Shown here one piece after another: positions 8,436 through 16,915 of a stretch of DNA of 64,000 bases. The DNA comes from an uncultured Erythrobacter sp. (GTDB lineage: Bacteria > Pseudomonadota > Alphaproteobacteria > Sphingomonadales > Sphingomonadaceae). The position numbers and the translations under genes were made by a program. The stretch lies in assembly GCA_947500645.1 (NCBI GenBank), contig CANMSD010000003.1, positions 666,610 to 730,609 of the forward strand. The letters are read 5' to 3'. The first letter of the stretch is position 1; every line of letters starts with the position of its first letter. The notes beneath the pieces were generated by a model. The model was not told the origin of the DNA. It was given only the letters and a program-made list of their open reading frames with translations, and did not search any database.

Positions 8436-9518
8436 ATGGGCAAACTTTCCGGCACTACCGTTATCGACCTGACGCAGTTTCTGCCCGGGCCGATGATGAC
8501 CGTCATGATGACCGATCATGGCGCGCGGGTTATCAAGGTAGAGCCGAAATCAGGTGACCCGGCTCGCGCTATGGAGCCTCGCGAGGCGGGTCACTCCGTG
8601 TGGTTTGCCAACCTCAATCGCGGCAAGGAAAGTGTCGTCCTCGACCTGAAGAGCGAGGAGGGTAAGGCGGCTTTGGCGGACCTTTGCCGTGAGGCGGATG
8701 TTTTCGTCGAGGGCTTTCGTCCCGGAGTGATGAAGCGGCTTGGCTTCGATTATGACAGCGTAAGAGCGCTCAAACCGGACATTGTCTATTGCTCGATCTC
8801 TGCTTTTGGTCAGGAAGGCGCACTAGCGCATCATCCAGCCCATGACATGGCAGTTCAGGCATTGGCCGGTTTCCTGTCGGTGAATGACGGGCCCGATAGC
8901 ATGCCAGTCGTACCGGGAGCTCCGAGCGCCGATATGGCCGCCGGGCTGACCGCTTTGTCGGCAGTGCTAATGGCGTTGATAGGGCGCACCAATAGCGGCG
9001 AGGGCGCATATATCGATTGCGCCATGTTCGACAGCCTTATGCCATGGTGTGTGCACACTGCTGGCAGTGCGATCGCAGGCGACGAGAGCCCAGTTTCGAG
9101 CGCACAAAGATCACTTGGTGGAGCGGGGTTCTATCAGGTTTATGAGACGGCAGATGGCAAGCATGTCTCGCTTGGCGGACGCGAGATCAAATTTGCGCGG
9201 AACCTGCTGACTGCGCTGGGCCGTGAAGACTTGGTCTCTCACGCCGAACGAGAAGCAGGGGAGCAAGGCGAACTGATTGCCTTTTTGCGAGAAACCTTTG
9301 CGGCCAAGTCGCGCGATGAATGGGTCGAATGGTTCGCAGACAAAGATGTCGCCTTCGCGCCTGTCCTCGACTTTCGCGAAGCCCTCGACGAGCCGCATGT
9401 CGCGGAGCGCGGCTTACTGGTCGAGAGCGAAACGGGTGCGCATCATATCGCATCGCCCATCAGATTTGCGGGGGAGCAGTGGGTGCCCGGCATCGTGCCC
9501 GGGCTTGGCGAAAAATGA
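8436..9518 (+). CDS. CaiB/BaiF family III CoA-transferase (second copy)
   Basis: A 360-residue family III CoA-transferase. Motifs: VIDLTQFLPGPMMTVMMTDH, GARVIKVEPKSGDPAR, NRGKESVVLDLKSEEGK, FVEGFRPGVMKRLG and the catalytic Asp166 in PSADMAAGL. It diverges widely from the preceding 405-residue copy, so it is not a recent duplicate. Six bases separate the two genes. The chain is interrupted here: five bases after its stop the antisense GntR regulator ends. Both transferases keep their catalytic aspartate, so either a heteromer of two active subunits or two separate specificities is possible. Confidence 0.9.
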   Translation: MGKLSGTTVIDLTQFLPGPMMTVMMTDHGARVIKVEPKSGDPARAMEPREAGHSVWFANLNRGKESVVLDLKSEEGKAALADLCREADVFVEGFRPGVMKRLGFDYDSVRALKPDIVYCSISAFGQEGALAHHPAHDMAVQALAGFLSVNDGPDSMPVVPGAPSADMAAGLTALSAVLMALIGRTNSGEGAYIDCAMFDSLMPWCVHTAGSAIAGDESPVSSAQRSLGGAGFYQVYETADGKHVSLGGREIKFARNLLTALGREDLVSHAEREAGEQGELIAFLRETFAAKSRDEWVEWFADKDVAFAPVLDFREALDEPHVAERGLLVESETGAHHIASPIRFAGEQWVPGIVPGLGEK

Positions 9519-9523
9519 GTAGG

Positions 9524-10303
9524 TCAGCTGTCGAGGTCGATATGCATCGCGTAGGCGAAGCGATCACCGGGGTGATGGCTCACGGAGATTTCATAAACGC
9601 TGCCCTTCGGGTCGAGGTAACAGCGAATGATGCGCAGAACAGGATCGCCCTTATCGATCTTCAGCGCATTGGCCGTTTCGCTCGTGGCCGCGATGGCTTG
9701 AATGTCCTGGGTCACGCGTCCAATCGTGACTCCAGCCAAGCGCTCAATCTGGCTGAAGAGCGTGCCGGCCGCCAGATCGAGTTTGTCGACCGCGCCGCCA
9801 AGCCGGTCGTGAAAGTAAGCGTCCGTGACAGCAAGTGGCGGGGTATCCAACGACTGATGACGGGTGCCGCGAAAACAGCGCCAGGTCCCTTGCGTGTCTT
9901 CACCGATCTGCTCGGCAATCTCACTTGGAAGCTTGCCACCCTCACGCTCGACATAGCTGACTTCGCTGTCGCGGGCGTATTGAAGCAGCTCGCCGACATT
10001 CGACAAAGGTTGGTGCAGCGCGCCGCCGCGAGCCGCCGCCGGTTGAACAATCGTTCCCGATCCGCGCCGCCGCGCAATCAGGCCTTCCAGTTGCAGCCGC
10101 TTGAGCGCCTCGCGCACGGTAAAGCGGCTGACGTCATAGGTTTTGCAAAGGGTCGTTTCGGTCGGGAATTGCTGACCGTCGGCATAGCGGCCGGCGAGGA
10201 TCGCCTCACGCAGCTCACCCGCCACCTGCATGTAGCGGGGCGTTTTGTCTTTCGCGGGCGCAGTGGCATTGGCCAAGTTATTCTCCCAGTCCGGGTGAGG
10301 CAT
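9524..10303 (-). CDS. GntR/HutC-family transcriptional regulator with UTRA domain
   Basis: A 259-residue regulator. Residues about 20-90 form the GntR winged helix (RYMQVAGELREAILAGRY, then ETTLCKTYDVSRFTVREALK and LIARRRGSGTIV). Residues about 105-255 form the UTRA ligand-binding domain (DRLGGAVDKLDLAAGTLF, VTQDIQAIAATSETANAL). HutC-type proteins usually repress and release DNA when a pathway metabolite binds. It is encoded against the catabolic chain: five bases separate its stop from the CoA-transferase stop, and eight bases separate its start codon from that of the next rightward gene. It is the obvious candidate to bind the TTGTCCGGACAA sites. Confidence 0.92.
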   Translation of the reverse strand: MPHPDWENNLANATAPAKDKTPRYMQVAGELREAILAGRYADGQQFPTETTLCKTYDVSRFTVREALKRLQLEGLIARRRGSGTIVQPAAARGGALHQPLSNVGELLQYARDSEVSYVEREGGKLPSEIAEQIGEDTQGTWRCFRGTRHQSLDTPPLAVTDAYFHDRLGGAVDKLDLAAGTLFSQIERLAGVTIGRVTQDIQAIAATSETANALKIDKGDPVLRIIRCYLDPKGSVYEISVSHHPGDRFAYAMHIDLDS

Positions 10304-10311
10304 TTCGCACC

Positions 10312-11538
10312 ATGAGCGACACTCACCTCACTCAATTGGGACGCAGGCTAGCGCGCATTGTTCCGGAAGGCGAGAGAAAGCGCGCACGTTTACACCTACT
10401 TGATTGGCTCGCCTGCGTCGCAGGCGCGCGCGATGGTGAGGCTGGCCATTTGGGCGGAGCCATTTCGCAGCAAGGGTGGGAACGGGCGACCTATCCCGGC
10501 AACGCCCTCGAGATGGACGATGTGCACCGCACCGCCCTGCTACATCCGGGGCCGGTGATTTGGCCAGCGGCAATGAGCATGGGCAGTGCGAGCATGGACG
10601 CCAGGCTTGAGGCGGCGGTGCGCGGGTATGAAGCGATGATCGCGATTGGGGCTGCGCTAGACGCGCACCACTATGCGCACTGGCATCCAACTACGACTGC
10701 CGGCGTGTTTGGATCATGCGCGGCGTTTGGCTCGCTGATCGGCTTCGCTCCGGTCGAATACACCAATGCAATGGGCAATGCTGGTTCTGTTGCTGGTGGC
10801 CTATGGCACATGCGGCATGACAATGTTCTGACCAAGCAATGGCATGTCTATCACGCGGTTCGAACGGGACGTGATGCGGCGCTGCACGTGCATTATGGCG
10901 CAACTGGGCCTGCTGCGTTGCTTGAAGGCCCGCAGGGACTTTTTGAAGCGATGACTCAGCAGCCGAGAGAACTCGCCGGTGATGATGCCGGTTGGCTCAT
11001 CCATGAGGTCAGTTTCAAGCCCTTCGCTGCTTGCCGCCACACGCATCCGGCCATTGATGCAGCGATGGAATTGCGCGCCGAGGGGCAACTCGAGGCGCCG
11101 TTCAAGGTCGAGACATTTGCGGATGCACTGACCTTCTGTGACCGCCCCGACCCGAAGACGGAACTTGAGGCGAAGTTCTCTCTGCAACATGCGGTCGCTG
11201 TGGTGGCGGATGGACGTGCTGCCAATCCCGAAGACTTCACCGAAGACGCCATTGCCGCACTGGCAGATCTGCGCGCGCAAGTGAGTGTCTCTGAAGATGC
11301 AGAAGTTACAGCGCGTTATCCGGCACATTTCGGCGCGCGCGTGAACGGTCTCGAACTGGTCGATACGTTGGGCGATCCCGAACGTCCTGTTGGCGAGGAA
11401 CGGATTGTCGAAAAAATGCACACCTTGGCGCGCTGGGGCGGTCTGTCCGATAGCGAGGCCAAGCGCGCCGTCGGCCTGGCGCTTCACGGCGATGATGCCA
11501 CAGCGATCGACACCATGCTGGAGGAATGGCTGGCATGA
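10312..11538 (+). CDS. MmgE/PrpD family protein (first copy)
   Basis: A 408-residue member of the MmgE/PrpD fold, which includes 2-methylcitrate dehydratase, cis-aconitate decarboxylase and iminodisuccinate epimerase; all act on polycarboxylic acids without cofactor. Family segments are HWHPTTTAGVFGSCAAFG, KQWHVYHAVRTGRDAA and SFKPFAACRHTHPAIDAA, which carry the usual active-site histidines and lysine. It is shorter than classical PrpD (about 480). The start is only eight bases from that of the divergent regulator, so its promoter must lie inside the regulator gene, or transcription must read through from upstream. It overlaps the second copy by four bases (ATGA). Probable isomerase, dehydratase or decarboxylase; the exact reaction is unknown. 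Confidence 0.85.
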   Translation: MSDTHLTQLGRRLARIVPEGERKRARLHLLDWLACVAGARDGEAGHLGGAISQQGWERATYPGNALEMDDVHRTALLHPGPVIWPAAMSMGSASMDARLEAAVRGYEAMIAIGAALDAHHYAHWHPTTTAGVFGSCAAFGSLIGFAPVEYTNAMGNAGSVAGGLWHMRHDNVLTKQWHVYHAVRTGRDAALHVHYGATGPAALLEGPQGLFEAMTQQPRELAGDDAGWLIHEVSFKPFAACRHTHPAIDAAMELRAEGQLEAPFKVETFADALTFCDRPDPKTELEAKFSLQHAVAVVADGRAANPEDFTEDAIAALADLRAQVSVSEDAEVTARYPAHFGARVNGLELVDTLGDPERPVGEERIVEKMHTLARWGGLSDSEAKRAVGLALHGDDATAIDTMLEEWLA

Positions 11539-12821
11539 GCGCAACTGCCGATCTGATCGCGTTTGCAGGCGCGCGGCACACGCTGCCGGGCGATGTACGT
11601 GACGCCGCGATCCGTTTGCTGGGCGACACCTTGGCGATTGGCGCGGCGGCGGTTGATGCGCCCGGCGAGAGCGCAATTCTGCAAACTGCGCGGCAATTCG
11701 GGGCGGGTGAGGAAGCGCGCCTGATCGGAACTGCTGAACGCCTTCCCGCGCCATCTGCTGCCTTCGTCAACGGATACCGCATTCATTGTCTCGAATGGGA
11801 TGCGGTCCACGAACCGGCAGTTGTTCACGCGATGAGCGTCGTTACTGCCGCTTTAGGTGCGGCCATAGACAGACGCGGCGGCTGCGATCCTGACGAGGCG
11901 TTGGTTGCGTTGGCAATCGGGGTCGATATCGCTTCTGGCCTTGGTCTGAGCGTGGACAGCGCAATGACATTTTTCCGTCCTGCCGTTTGCGGCGTGATGG
12001 GCGCGGCTGTTGCGGTCGCGCGCATCGATGGCGCGCCGATCGATGATGCGTTGGGCCTTGCCTATTCCTCCGCTGCCGGGACGATGCAGGCGCATGTCGA
12101 AGGCAGCGAGACGCTGCCGTTCCAGATCGCCAATGCGGCTCGCGCGGCCGTGTCAGCCAGCGACCTTGCAAAGGCCGGTTTCTCAGCTCCGAAGAACCCG
12201 CTCGAGGGGCCGTTCGGTTACTACAGATTGTTCGAGGAGGGCGATCTCGCTCGCTACACCAGCCAGCTCGGCAAGGTCTGGCGAATTGCCGAGGTCAGCA
12301 CGAAACCATTTTCTTCGGGGCGGGCGAGCCACGCCGCGCTCGGTAAGCTGGAAGAGTTGGCACTCGACCCAGAGCAAATCAACGCGATTGAGCTCGCCTG
12401 TCCGCCGCTGATCCGGCGCTTGGTCGACCGTCCCTATTCGCCCGAAATGACACCCGCGTGGGCGCGGCTATGCATGCCCTATCTCACCGCATTGATGCTG
12501 ATTGATGGTCGGATCGATCCGCGCCGTTTCACTGCAAACGACATTGCCGATCCAGTGCTGGCAGCGATTGCAGCAAAGGTGCGGCTTGCCGATGATGGGA
12601 ATCAGGACGGCAATGCGCTGTTCCCGCAAAGCTTAAAGATCACGCGCATGGACGGAACGGCAGAAACGCATCCTGTCGAGCATACGCTCGGCAGCCCGGA
12701 CAACCCGCTCTCGCCCGCACAAAACACTGCCAAGTTGGGCCTCGCACGCGAGCTTGCGCCCGCTGATGCCGACCAACGCATCTTTGATGAACCTCTTGCC
12801 TATTTCACGGATCCGAAATGA
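11535..12821 (+). CDS. MmgE/PrpD family protein (second copy)
   Basis: A 428-residue MmgE/PrpD member. Diagnostic parts are DLIAFAGARHTLP and AAIRLLGDTLAIGAAA at the start, SAAFVNGYRIHCLEWDAVHE, then SAAGTMQAHVEGSETLPFQI, and STKPFSSGRASHAALG near residue 265. Its motifs differ clearly from the first copy, for example SGRASH in place of CRHTHP, so the two have separate roles or form a heteromer. ATG 11535 overlaps the previous stop by four bases, and its own stop overlaps the next start by four. Expected to act on the carboxylate skeleton of the substrate; no reaction can be assigned. Confidence 0.85.
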   Translation: MSATADLIAFAGARHTLPGDVRDAAIRLLGDTLAIGAAAVDAPGESAILQTARQFGAGEEARLIGTAERLPAPSAAFVNGYRIHCLEWDAVHEPAVVHAMSVVTAALGAAIDRRGGCDPDEALVALAIGVDIASGLGLSVDSAMTFFRPAVCGVMGAAVAVARIDGAPIDDALGLAYSSAAGTMQAHVEGSETLPFQIANAARAAVSASDLAKAGFSAPKNPLEGPFGYYRLFEEGDLARYTSQLGKVWRIAEVSTKPFSSGRASHAALGKLEELALDPEQINAIELACPPLIRRLVDRPYSPEMTPAWARLCMPYLTALMLIDGRIDPRRFTANDIADPVLAAIAAKVRLADDGNQDGNALFPQSLKITRMDGTAETHPVEHTLGSPDNPLSPAQNTAKLGLARELAPADADQRIFDEPLAYFTDPK

Positions 12822-14185
12822 CTTACCCAACCTATTTTGAAGCGCTCGATCACAAGCAAATGCTAGCCGATTATCCGGTCGGTGAGGAGTTTGTCGCGCG
12901 CTATAAAAGCATGAGCCGCGATGAGCTCTTTGCGGTGCAGGATGCGCAATTTAAGAAACTGATGGTGAAGGGCTGGCAGGTTCCGTTTTACCAGCGACAT
13001 TGGGGTGCTCAGGGGATTGAGCCGGGCGATATCAAGGGGTTGGAAGATATCGGCAAACTGCCCGTCTATGACAAATCGGACCTAATGGCCTCAATCGCCG
13101 AGCATCCGCCCTATGGTGACTTCCATGGTATGGGGCCAGCGGCGACGCGCGAGCCTGTGATCTTCCACACGACCAGCGGCACAACCGGAAAACCACAAGT
13201 GCTGATGTTCGGGCCGAAGGGCCGCGAGGTCGGCAATTTGCTGGTCGGGCGGATGTATCGCTGGATGGGCTTGGAAAGCGACGATGTGGTCCATTCGGTA
13301 TACGGCCACGGCATGATCAATGGCGGGCATTACATCCGCGAAAGCGTGACCAAGTTTACCAATTCGATCTTCCTGTCCGCCGGTACGGGGATCGAGACAC
13401 GCAGCGTCAATCAGGTGCAGCTAATGGCCGATTTCGGCGTCACCTGCGTGGTCGGTTTTGTTGATTACATTCGCAAACTTGCGGGCACGGCCGAGGAATT
13501 GGGCCTGTTCGACAAAATCGATATCAAGATGATCATAGGCCATCTGGGCACCGAAGATCGGCAAGCGACCGAAGACGCCTGGCACGGAGCCAAAGCTTAC
13601 GACTGGTATGGGGTTGGCGACACGGGATCGATCGCGGGCGAAGGGCCGGATCGCAGCGGCATGTATGTCTGGGAAGACGCGCAATATCTGGAACTGCTAG
13701 ACGTCGACAGCGGTTCTCCGGTCGCGCACGGCGAGACCGGCGATATGGTCGTAACTTGTCTCTACAAGGATGATGTAGCGCCCTGCATTCGCTTTAACAC
13801 GCATGACATCACGCATGAATTGGACGGGCGCGGGGAGATCGCGTTCAAGCGTATCGCGGGTTTCCGCGGGCGCAGCGACAATATGGTCAAGCTACGCGGG
13901 ATCAACGTCTTCCCACATGCCATCGGTGCGATCATCGAGAACCGCCCGGACCTGACCGGCGAATATGTTTGCCATCTGACGCGCGATGCCAGCCAGCGTG
14001 ATTCCATGCGTGTGACACTGGAAAGCAAAGGTGGCACGGATCAGACGGCGCTGGCCGAGACACTCAAGCAGGGCCTCGGCGTGGAGGTCGATGTGCAGCT
14101 GTGCGAGCCGGGTGGAACCGCCGCCGTGACTGAGATCGACAAGCGGCAAAAGCCGCTGCGCCTCATCGACGAACGGGGCGTCTGA
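12818..14185 (+). CDS. PaaK-like AMP-forming acyl-CoA ligase
   Basis: A 455-residue adenylate-forming enzyme of the phenylacetate-CoA ligase type, which joins a carboxylic acid to CoA using ATP. The ATP-binding loop FHTTSGTTGKPQVLMFG lies near residues 115-131. YDWYGVGDTGS and the hinge GFRGRSDNMVKLRGINVFP mark the adenylation and C-terminal domains. The mixed N-terminus (VPFYQRHWGAQGIEP) is typical of PaaK. Four-base overlap with the preceding gene. With two CoA-transferases also present, the pathway has at least two activation steps; this one may handle the intact or ring-opened substrate. Specificity cannot be read. Confidence 0.88.
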   Translation: MTYPTYFEALDHKQMLADYPVGEEFVARYKSMSRDELFAVQDAQFKKLMVKGWQVPFYQRHWGAQGIEPGDIKGLEDIGKLPVYDKSDLMASIAEHPPYGDFHGMGPAATREPVIFHTTSGTTGKPQVLMFGPKGREVGNLLVGRMYRWMGLESDDVVHSVYGHGMINGGHYIRESVTKFTNSIFLSAGTGIETRSVNQVQLMADFGVTCVVGFVDYIRKLAGTAEELGLFDKIDIKMIIGHLGTEDRQATEDAWHGAKAYDWYGVGDTGSIAGEGPDRSGMYVWEDAQYLELLDVDSGSPVAHGETGDMVVTCLYKDDVAPCIRFNTHDITHELDGRGEIAFKRIAGFRGRSDNMVKLRGINVFPHAIGAIIENRPDLTGEYVCHLTRDASQRDSMRVTLESKGGTDQTALAETLKQGLGVEVDVQLCEPGGTAAVTEIDKRQKPLRLIDERGV

Positions 14186-14195
14186 GAGGGCTGCA

Positions 14196-15341
14196 ATGAC
14201 CGATCCGTATAACGCCTTTCTCTACCGCGATCCTGAGGCGAAGGGCGGCTCCGGGCCGCTATCCGGACTGACGGTCGGCGTGAAAGCCAATATTGCGGTA
14301 AAAGGCATGCCTTTCCATGCGGGCATCGGCGCATGGGAGGATCGCCATGCGGATGCCGATGCCGAAGTGGTAAAACGGCTGCGCGAAGCTGGAGCGGCGA
14401 TCACCGGTATCCTCAATATGGAGGAGGGCGCGCTTGGCGCAAAGACCGACAACCCGCATTTCGGGCCCACACAGAACCCGCATCGTAGCGGATACTCGCC
14501 CGGGGGCTCATCCGGCGGCAGCGGCGCCGCTGTGGCTGCGGGGCTTTGCGATATAGCGCTGGGCACGGATACAATGGGGTCCGTGCGCATTCCGGCGGCG
14601 CATTGCGGGGTGTACGGGTTCAAGCCTGCACCTGACCGCGTGAGCCGGGAAGGTTTGATCTCGGCGGATCCTTCGCTCGACGCAATCGGTCCGCTGGCGC
14701 GCAATCTTGATATTTTGGAGCGCGTATCGCGTGTCGTCTCGGACTTCGGCGAAAGTGAGGTAGAGGGCGCGGGCGCCGTCCTGGTCGATCATGGGGTTGA
14801 GGTGCAATTACCCATCGCAACCGCTTTTGAAACGGTGGTCGCGGCGCTCGAGCACACTCCTGCGCAAGTGCAGCTGAGCGAGAAAAACTCGCGCATCCGT
14901 TTTGCTGGCTTCATCGGCGTATCGAAATTCATGGCGGATGATCTGGCGGGCGTCGGTGTGTCCGATCACTTGGCAAAGTTGCTGACCTATGGCCCCAAGC
15001 GCACGCAGGATGATTGGACCGAAGATCAGCGCATTGTTGAGCAAGCGCGCAGGGAAGTTCAGCAAGTGGTGGCGCAACATGGCTTCATCATCCTGCCGAC
15101 AGTGCCCAACACCGCTTTTGCTCACAGCGAAGCAGAACCTGCCGCTCAGGCTGATTTCACCTGTCTTGCAAACATAGCCGGATTGCCTGCGATCAGCCTG
15201 CCGATGGGTTTCACCGCCGATGGCTTGCCGATGGGCGTTCAACTGGTTGGGCAGGCAGGTCATGAGGCTGGATTGTTTCGCCTCGCAGGTCAACTTGATG
15301 ACAAACTCGGCGCTTACCGCGCGCCTAAAACGCTGCAATAG
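14196..15341 (+). CDS. Amidase-signature amidohydrolase
   Basis: A 381-residue amidase-signature enzyme that hydrolyses a carboxamide to carboxylate and ammonia. The Ser-cisSer-Lys triad is intact: Lys30 in LTVGVKANIAVKG, Ser105 in the glycine-serine loop SPGGSSGGSG, and nucleophile Ser129 in GTDTMGSVRIPAAH, at the family's usual 24-residue spacing. It is shorter than most members (450-500 residues), losing parts of the C-terminal half. It starts ten bases after the ligase. Because a PuuE/imidase-like hydrolase lies in the same chain, I infer a half-amidase role: the imidase opens a ring to a half-amide and this enzyme frees the dicarboxylate. Confidence 0.9.
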   Translation: MTDPYNAFLYRDPEAKGGSGPLSGLTVGVKANIAVKGMPFHAGIGAWEDRHADADAEVVKRLREAGAAITGILNMEEGALGAKTDNPHFGPTQNPHRSGYSPGGSSGGSGAAVAAGLCDIALGTDTMGSVRIPAAHCGVYGFKPAPDRVSREGLISADPSLDAIGPLARNLDILERVSRVVSDFGESEVEGAGAVLVDHGVEVQLPIATAFETVVAALEHTPAQVQLSEKNSRIRFAGFIGVSKFMADDLAGVGVSDHLAKLLTYGPKRTQDDWTEDQRIVEQARREVQQVVAQHGFIILPTVPNTAFAHSEAEPAAQADFTCLANIAGLPAISLPMGFTADGLPMGVQLVGQAGHEAGLFRLAGQLDDKLGAYRAPKTLQ

Positions 15342-15359
15342 ACAATTGGGAGACATGAC

Positions 15360-15668
15360 ATGCGCATAATCGTTCCGTTTAATCTGAAGCCCGACACCGA
15401 CGTTGCCGAATATGAGGAATGGGCGAAGACCAAGGATGTCCCGACCGCCAGCGCACTCCCATCGGTGAACAGCTTCACCGTGCACAAGGCGACCGGCCTG
15501 TTTGGCGATCCCGATGCAACGCCGCCCTATGCCTATTTCGAGGTGCTCGACATCACCGATATGGACGCCTTCATCGCTGATGTTTCCGACCCCGAATTTC
15601 AGACCAAAGCAGCACCGTTTCAAGACTACGCCGACGCGCCGCAATTCATCCTGACCGAGGATCTTTGA
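15360..15668 (+). CDS. Small HapK/RedY-like protein
   Basis: A 102-residue protein resembling the REDY-like HapK family, small ferredoxin-fold (Dabb-like) dimers first seen in prodiginine clusters. Visible features are RIIVPFNLKPDTDVAEYEEW, the SFTVHKATGLFG stretch and PYAYFEVLDITDMDAF. No catalytic motif is obvious. It follows the amidase by 18 bases and precedes the SDR by three. In clusters such proteins may assist isomerisation or cyclisation of an unstable intermediate; that is inference. Family assignment is from memory of sequence pattern. Confidence 0.72.
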   Translation: MRIIVPFNLKPDTDVAEYEEWAKTKDVPTASALPSVNSFTVHKATGLFGDPDATPPYAYFEVLDITDMDAFIADVSDPEFQTKAAPFQDYADAPQFILTEDL

Positions 15669-15671
15669 TTC

Positions 15672-16484
15672 ATGGGCAAATATGCAGGCAAAACGATCGT
15701 TGTAACGGGCTCCGGCAAGCAAAAGGGGCTGGGGCAGGGCATCTTGCAAGCCTTCGCCGATAAAGGCGCAAACTGCGTCGTCTCCGATCTGAACATTGAT
15801 GACGAGGCAGAAGCGGTCGCAGAAGAGTTGCGCGCGCGCTCATCTGTTTCGGGGGCTAAAGTTGCGAACATCGCGTGTGACGTTTCCAAGGCTGATCAAT
15901 GCCAGGCGCTAGTCGCCAAGACGATCGAGTATTTCGGCAATGTCGATGTCTTTGTGAACAATGCCGGGATCGGTTTCCTGATGAAGCCACTGCTCGAGGT
16001 CGATACGGCTAAAGAGTGGGATCAGGTGATCTCGGTCAACCTCTCCGGCGCGTTTTATTGCACGCAGGCAGCGGCCAAGCATATGGTGGATGCTGGCAAA
16101 GGAGGGCGGATAATCAATATCGCTTCGCAGGCGGCGAAAACCGGCTTTCCGCATCTGCCCGCCTATGTCTCGTCCAAACACGGCATGGTCGGCTTGACCC
16201 GTGCTTCGGCGGTCGAGCTTGGCGCGCATGGCATTACGGTCAACGCAGTGTGCCCCAACCATGTGACCACCGGGCTGGGCGCGCAGCAGAACGAGTATTT
16301 CAGCAAGCTGCTCGGCTTCGATACGGTTGAGGACTATCTTGCCAATATGAGCGCGAAGAACCCGATGGGGCGGCCCGGCCTGCCAAGCGACACCGCCGCG
16401 GCATGCCTTTGGCTCGCTAGCGACGAAGCATTCTACGTCACTGGCGAAGCGCTGAATGTGAGCGGCGGCGAGGAGATGCATTGA
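15672..16484 (+). CDS. Short-chain dehydrogenase/reductase
   Basis: A 270-residue classical SDR using NAD(P). The cofactor motif is VVTGSGKQKGLGQGI near residues 11-25. NNAGIG lies near residue 95. The catalytic Ser-Tyr-Lys is IASQAAK followed by YVSSKHGMVG. The acidic residue ending VVSDLNIDDE suggests NAD rather than NADP. C-terminal ASDEAFYVTGEALNVSGGE is standard. The stop overlaps the next gene's TTG start by four bases. It probably oxidises a hydroxyacid or hydroxyacyl-CoA intermediate; the substrate cannot be deduced. Confidence 0.9.
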   Translation: MGKYAGKTIVVTGSGKQKGLGQGILQAFADKGANCVVSDLNIDDEAEAVAEELRARSSVSGAKVANIACDVSKADQCQALVAKTIEYFGNVDVFVNNAGIGFLMKPLLEVDTAKEWDQVISVNLSGAFYCTQAAAKHMVDAGKGGRIINIASQAAKTGFPHLPAYVSSKHGMVGLTRASAVELGAHGITVNAVCPNHVTTGLGAQQNEYFSKLLGFDTVEDYLANMSAKNPMGRPGLPSDTAAACLWLASDEAFYVTGEALNVSGGEEMH

Positions 16485-16915
16485 TCGTGGATTATGCCGG
16501 GAGTTGTCATTGCGGTGCCGTGCGCATCGCGTTCCATTCGGACAAGCAACCTGAAGATTTGGGTGCGCGCACCTGTCAATGCGGCTTTTGCACGAAGCAC
16601 AACGCCTCGTGGACATCCGATCCCGACGGTTCCGTCGACATCGCGATCTCGGGATCGGTAAGCCGCTACCGGTTTGGCACGGGCACAGCAGATGCGATCA
16701 TTTGTGCGAATTGCGGTGTCGCAACGGCGGTGACATGCGAGATTGACGGCGCTCTCTATGCTGTGATCAGGGTCGATGCTTTCGAGAGTTCTTCCGAGTT
16801 TCTCGCGCACGCGGCGCCGATCGATTTTGACGGTGAGGATGTATCGAACCGGTTGAAGCGCCGAGCCGATAGCTGGACAAGCGCAACACTTGAAGAAGCG
16901 ACACAACATGCTTGA
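16481..16915 (+). CDS. GFA/CENP-V family zinc protein
   Basis: A 144-residue member of the family named for glutathione-dependent formaldehyde-activating enzyme. Zinc-binding cysteines are seen in GSCHCGAVRI, CQCGFC and ICANCGVA. Start is TTG 16481, inside the preceding stop (TTGA overlap), the same coupling used by the enoyl-CoA hydratase downstream. Members are frequent in detoxification and catabolic clusters, where they may bind glutathione adducts or aldehydes. A second, unrelated-context GFA gene lies at 26836-27306. No specific reaction is claimed. Confidence 0.82.
   Translation: MIVDYAGSCHCGAVRIAFHSDKQPEDLGARTCQCGFCTKHNASWTSDPDGSVDIAISGSVSRYRFGTGTADAIICANCGVATAVTCEIDGALYAVIRVDAFESSSEFLAHAAPIDFDGEDVSNRLKRRADSWTSATLEEATQHA

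Noticed and set aside
10287..10298. Fifth operator copy at the regulator start (CAGTCCGGGTGA)
   Set aside because: Only about 7 of 12 positions fit the palindrome and it is inside the coding start of the regulator; kept only as a half-site remark.
14808..15749. Long open frame (313 codons) on the minus strand
   Set aside because: It lies wholly antisense to the amidase, HapK-like and SDR genes, which have clear families; it has no recognisable domain and reflects GC-rich codon bias.
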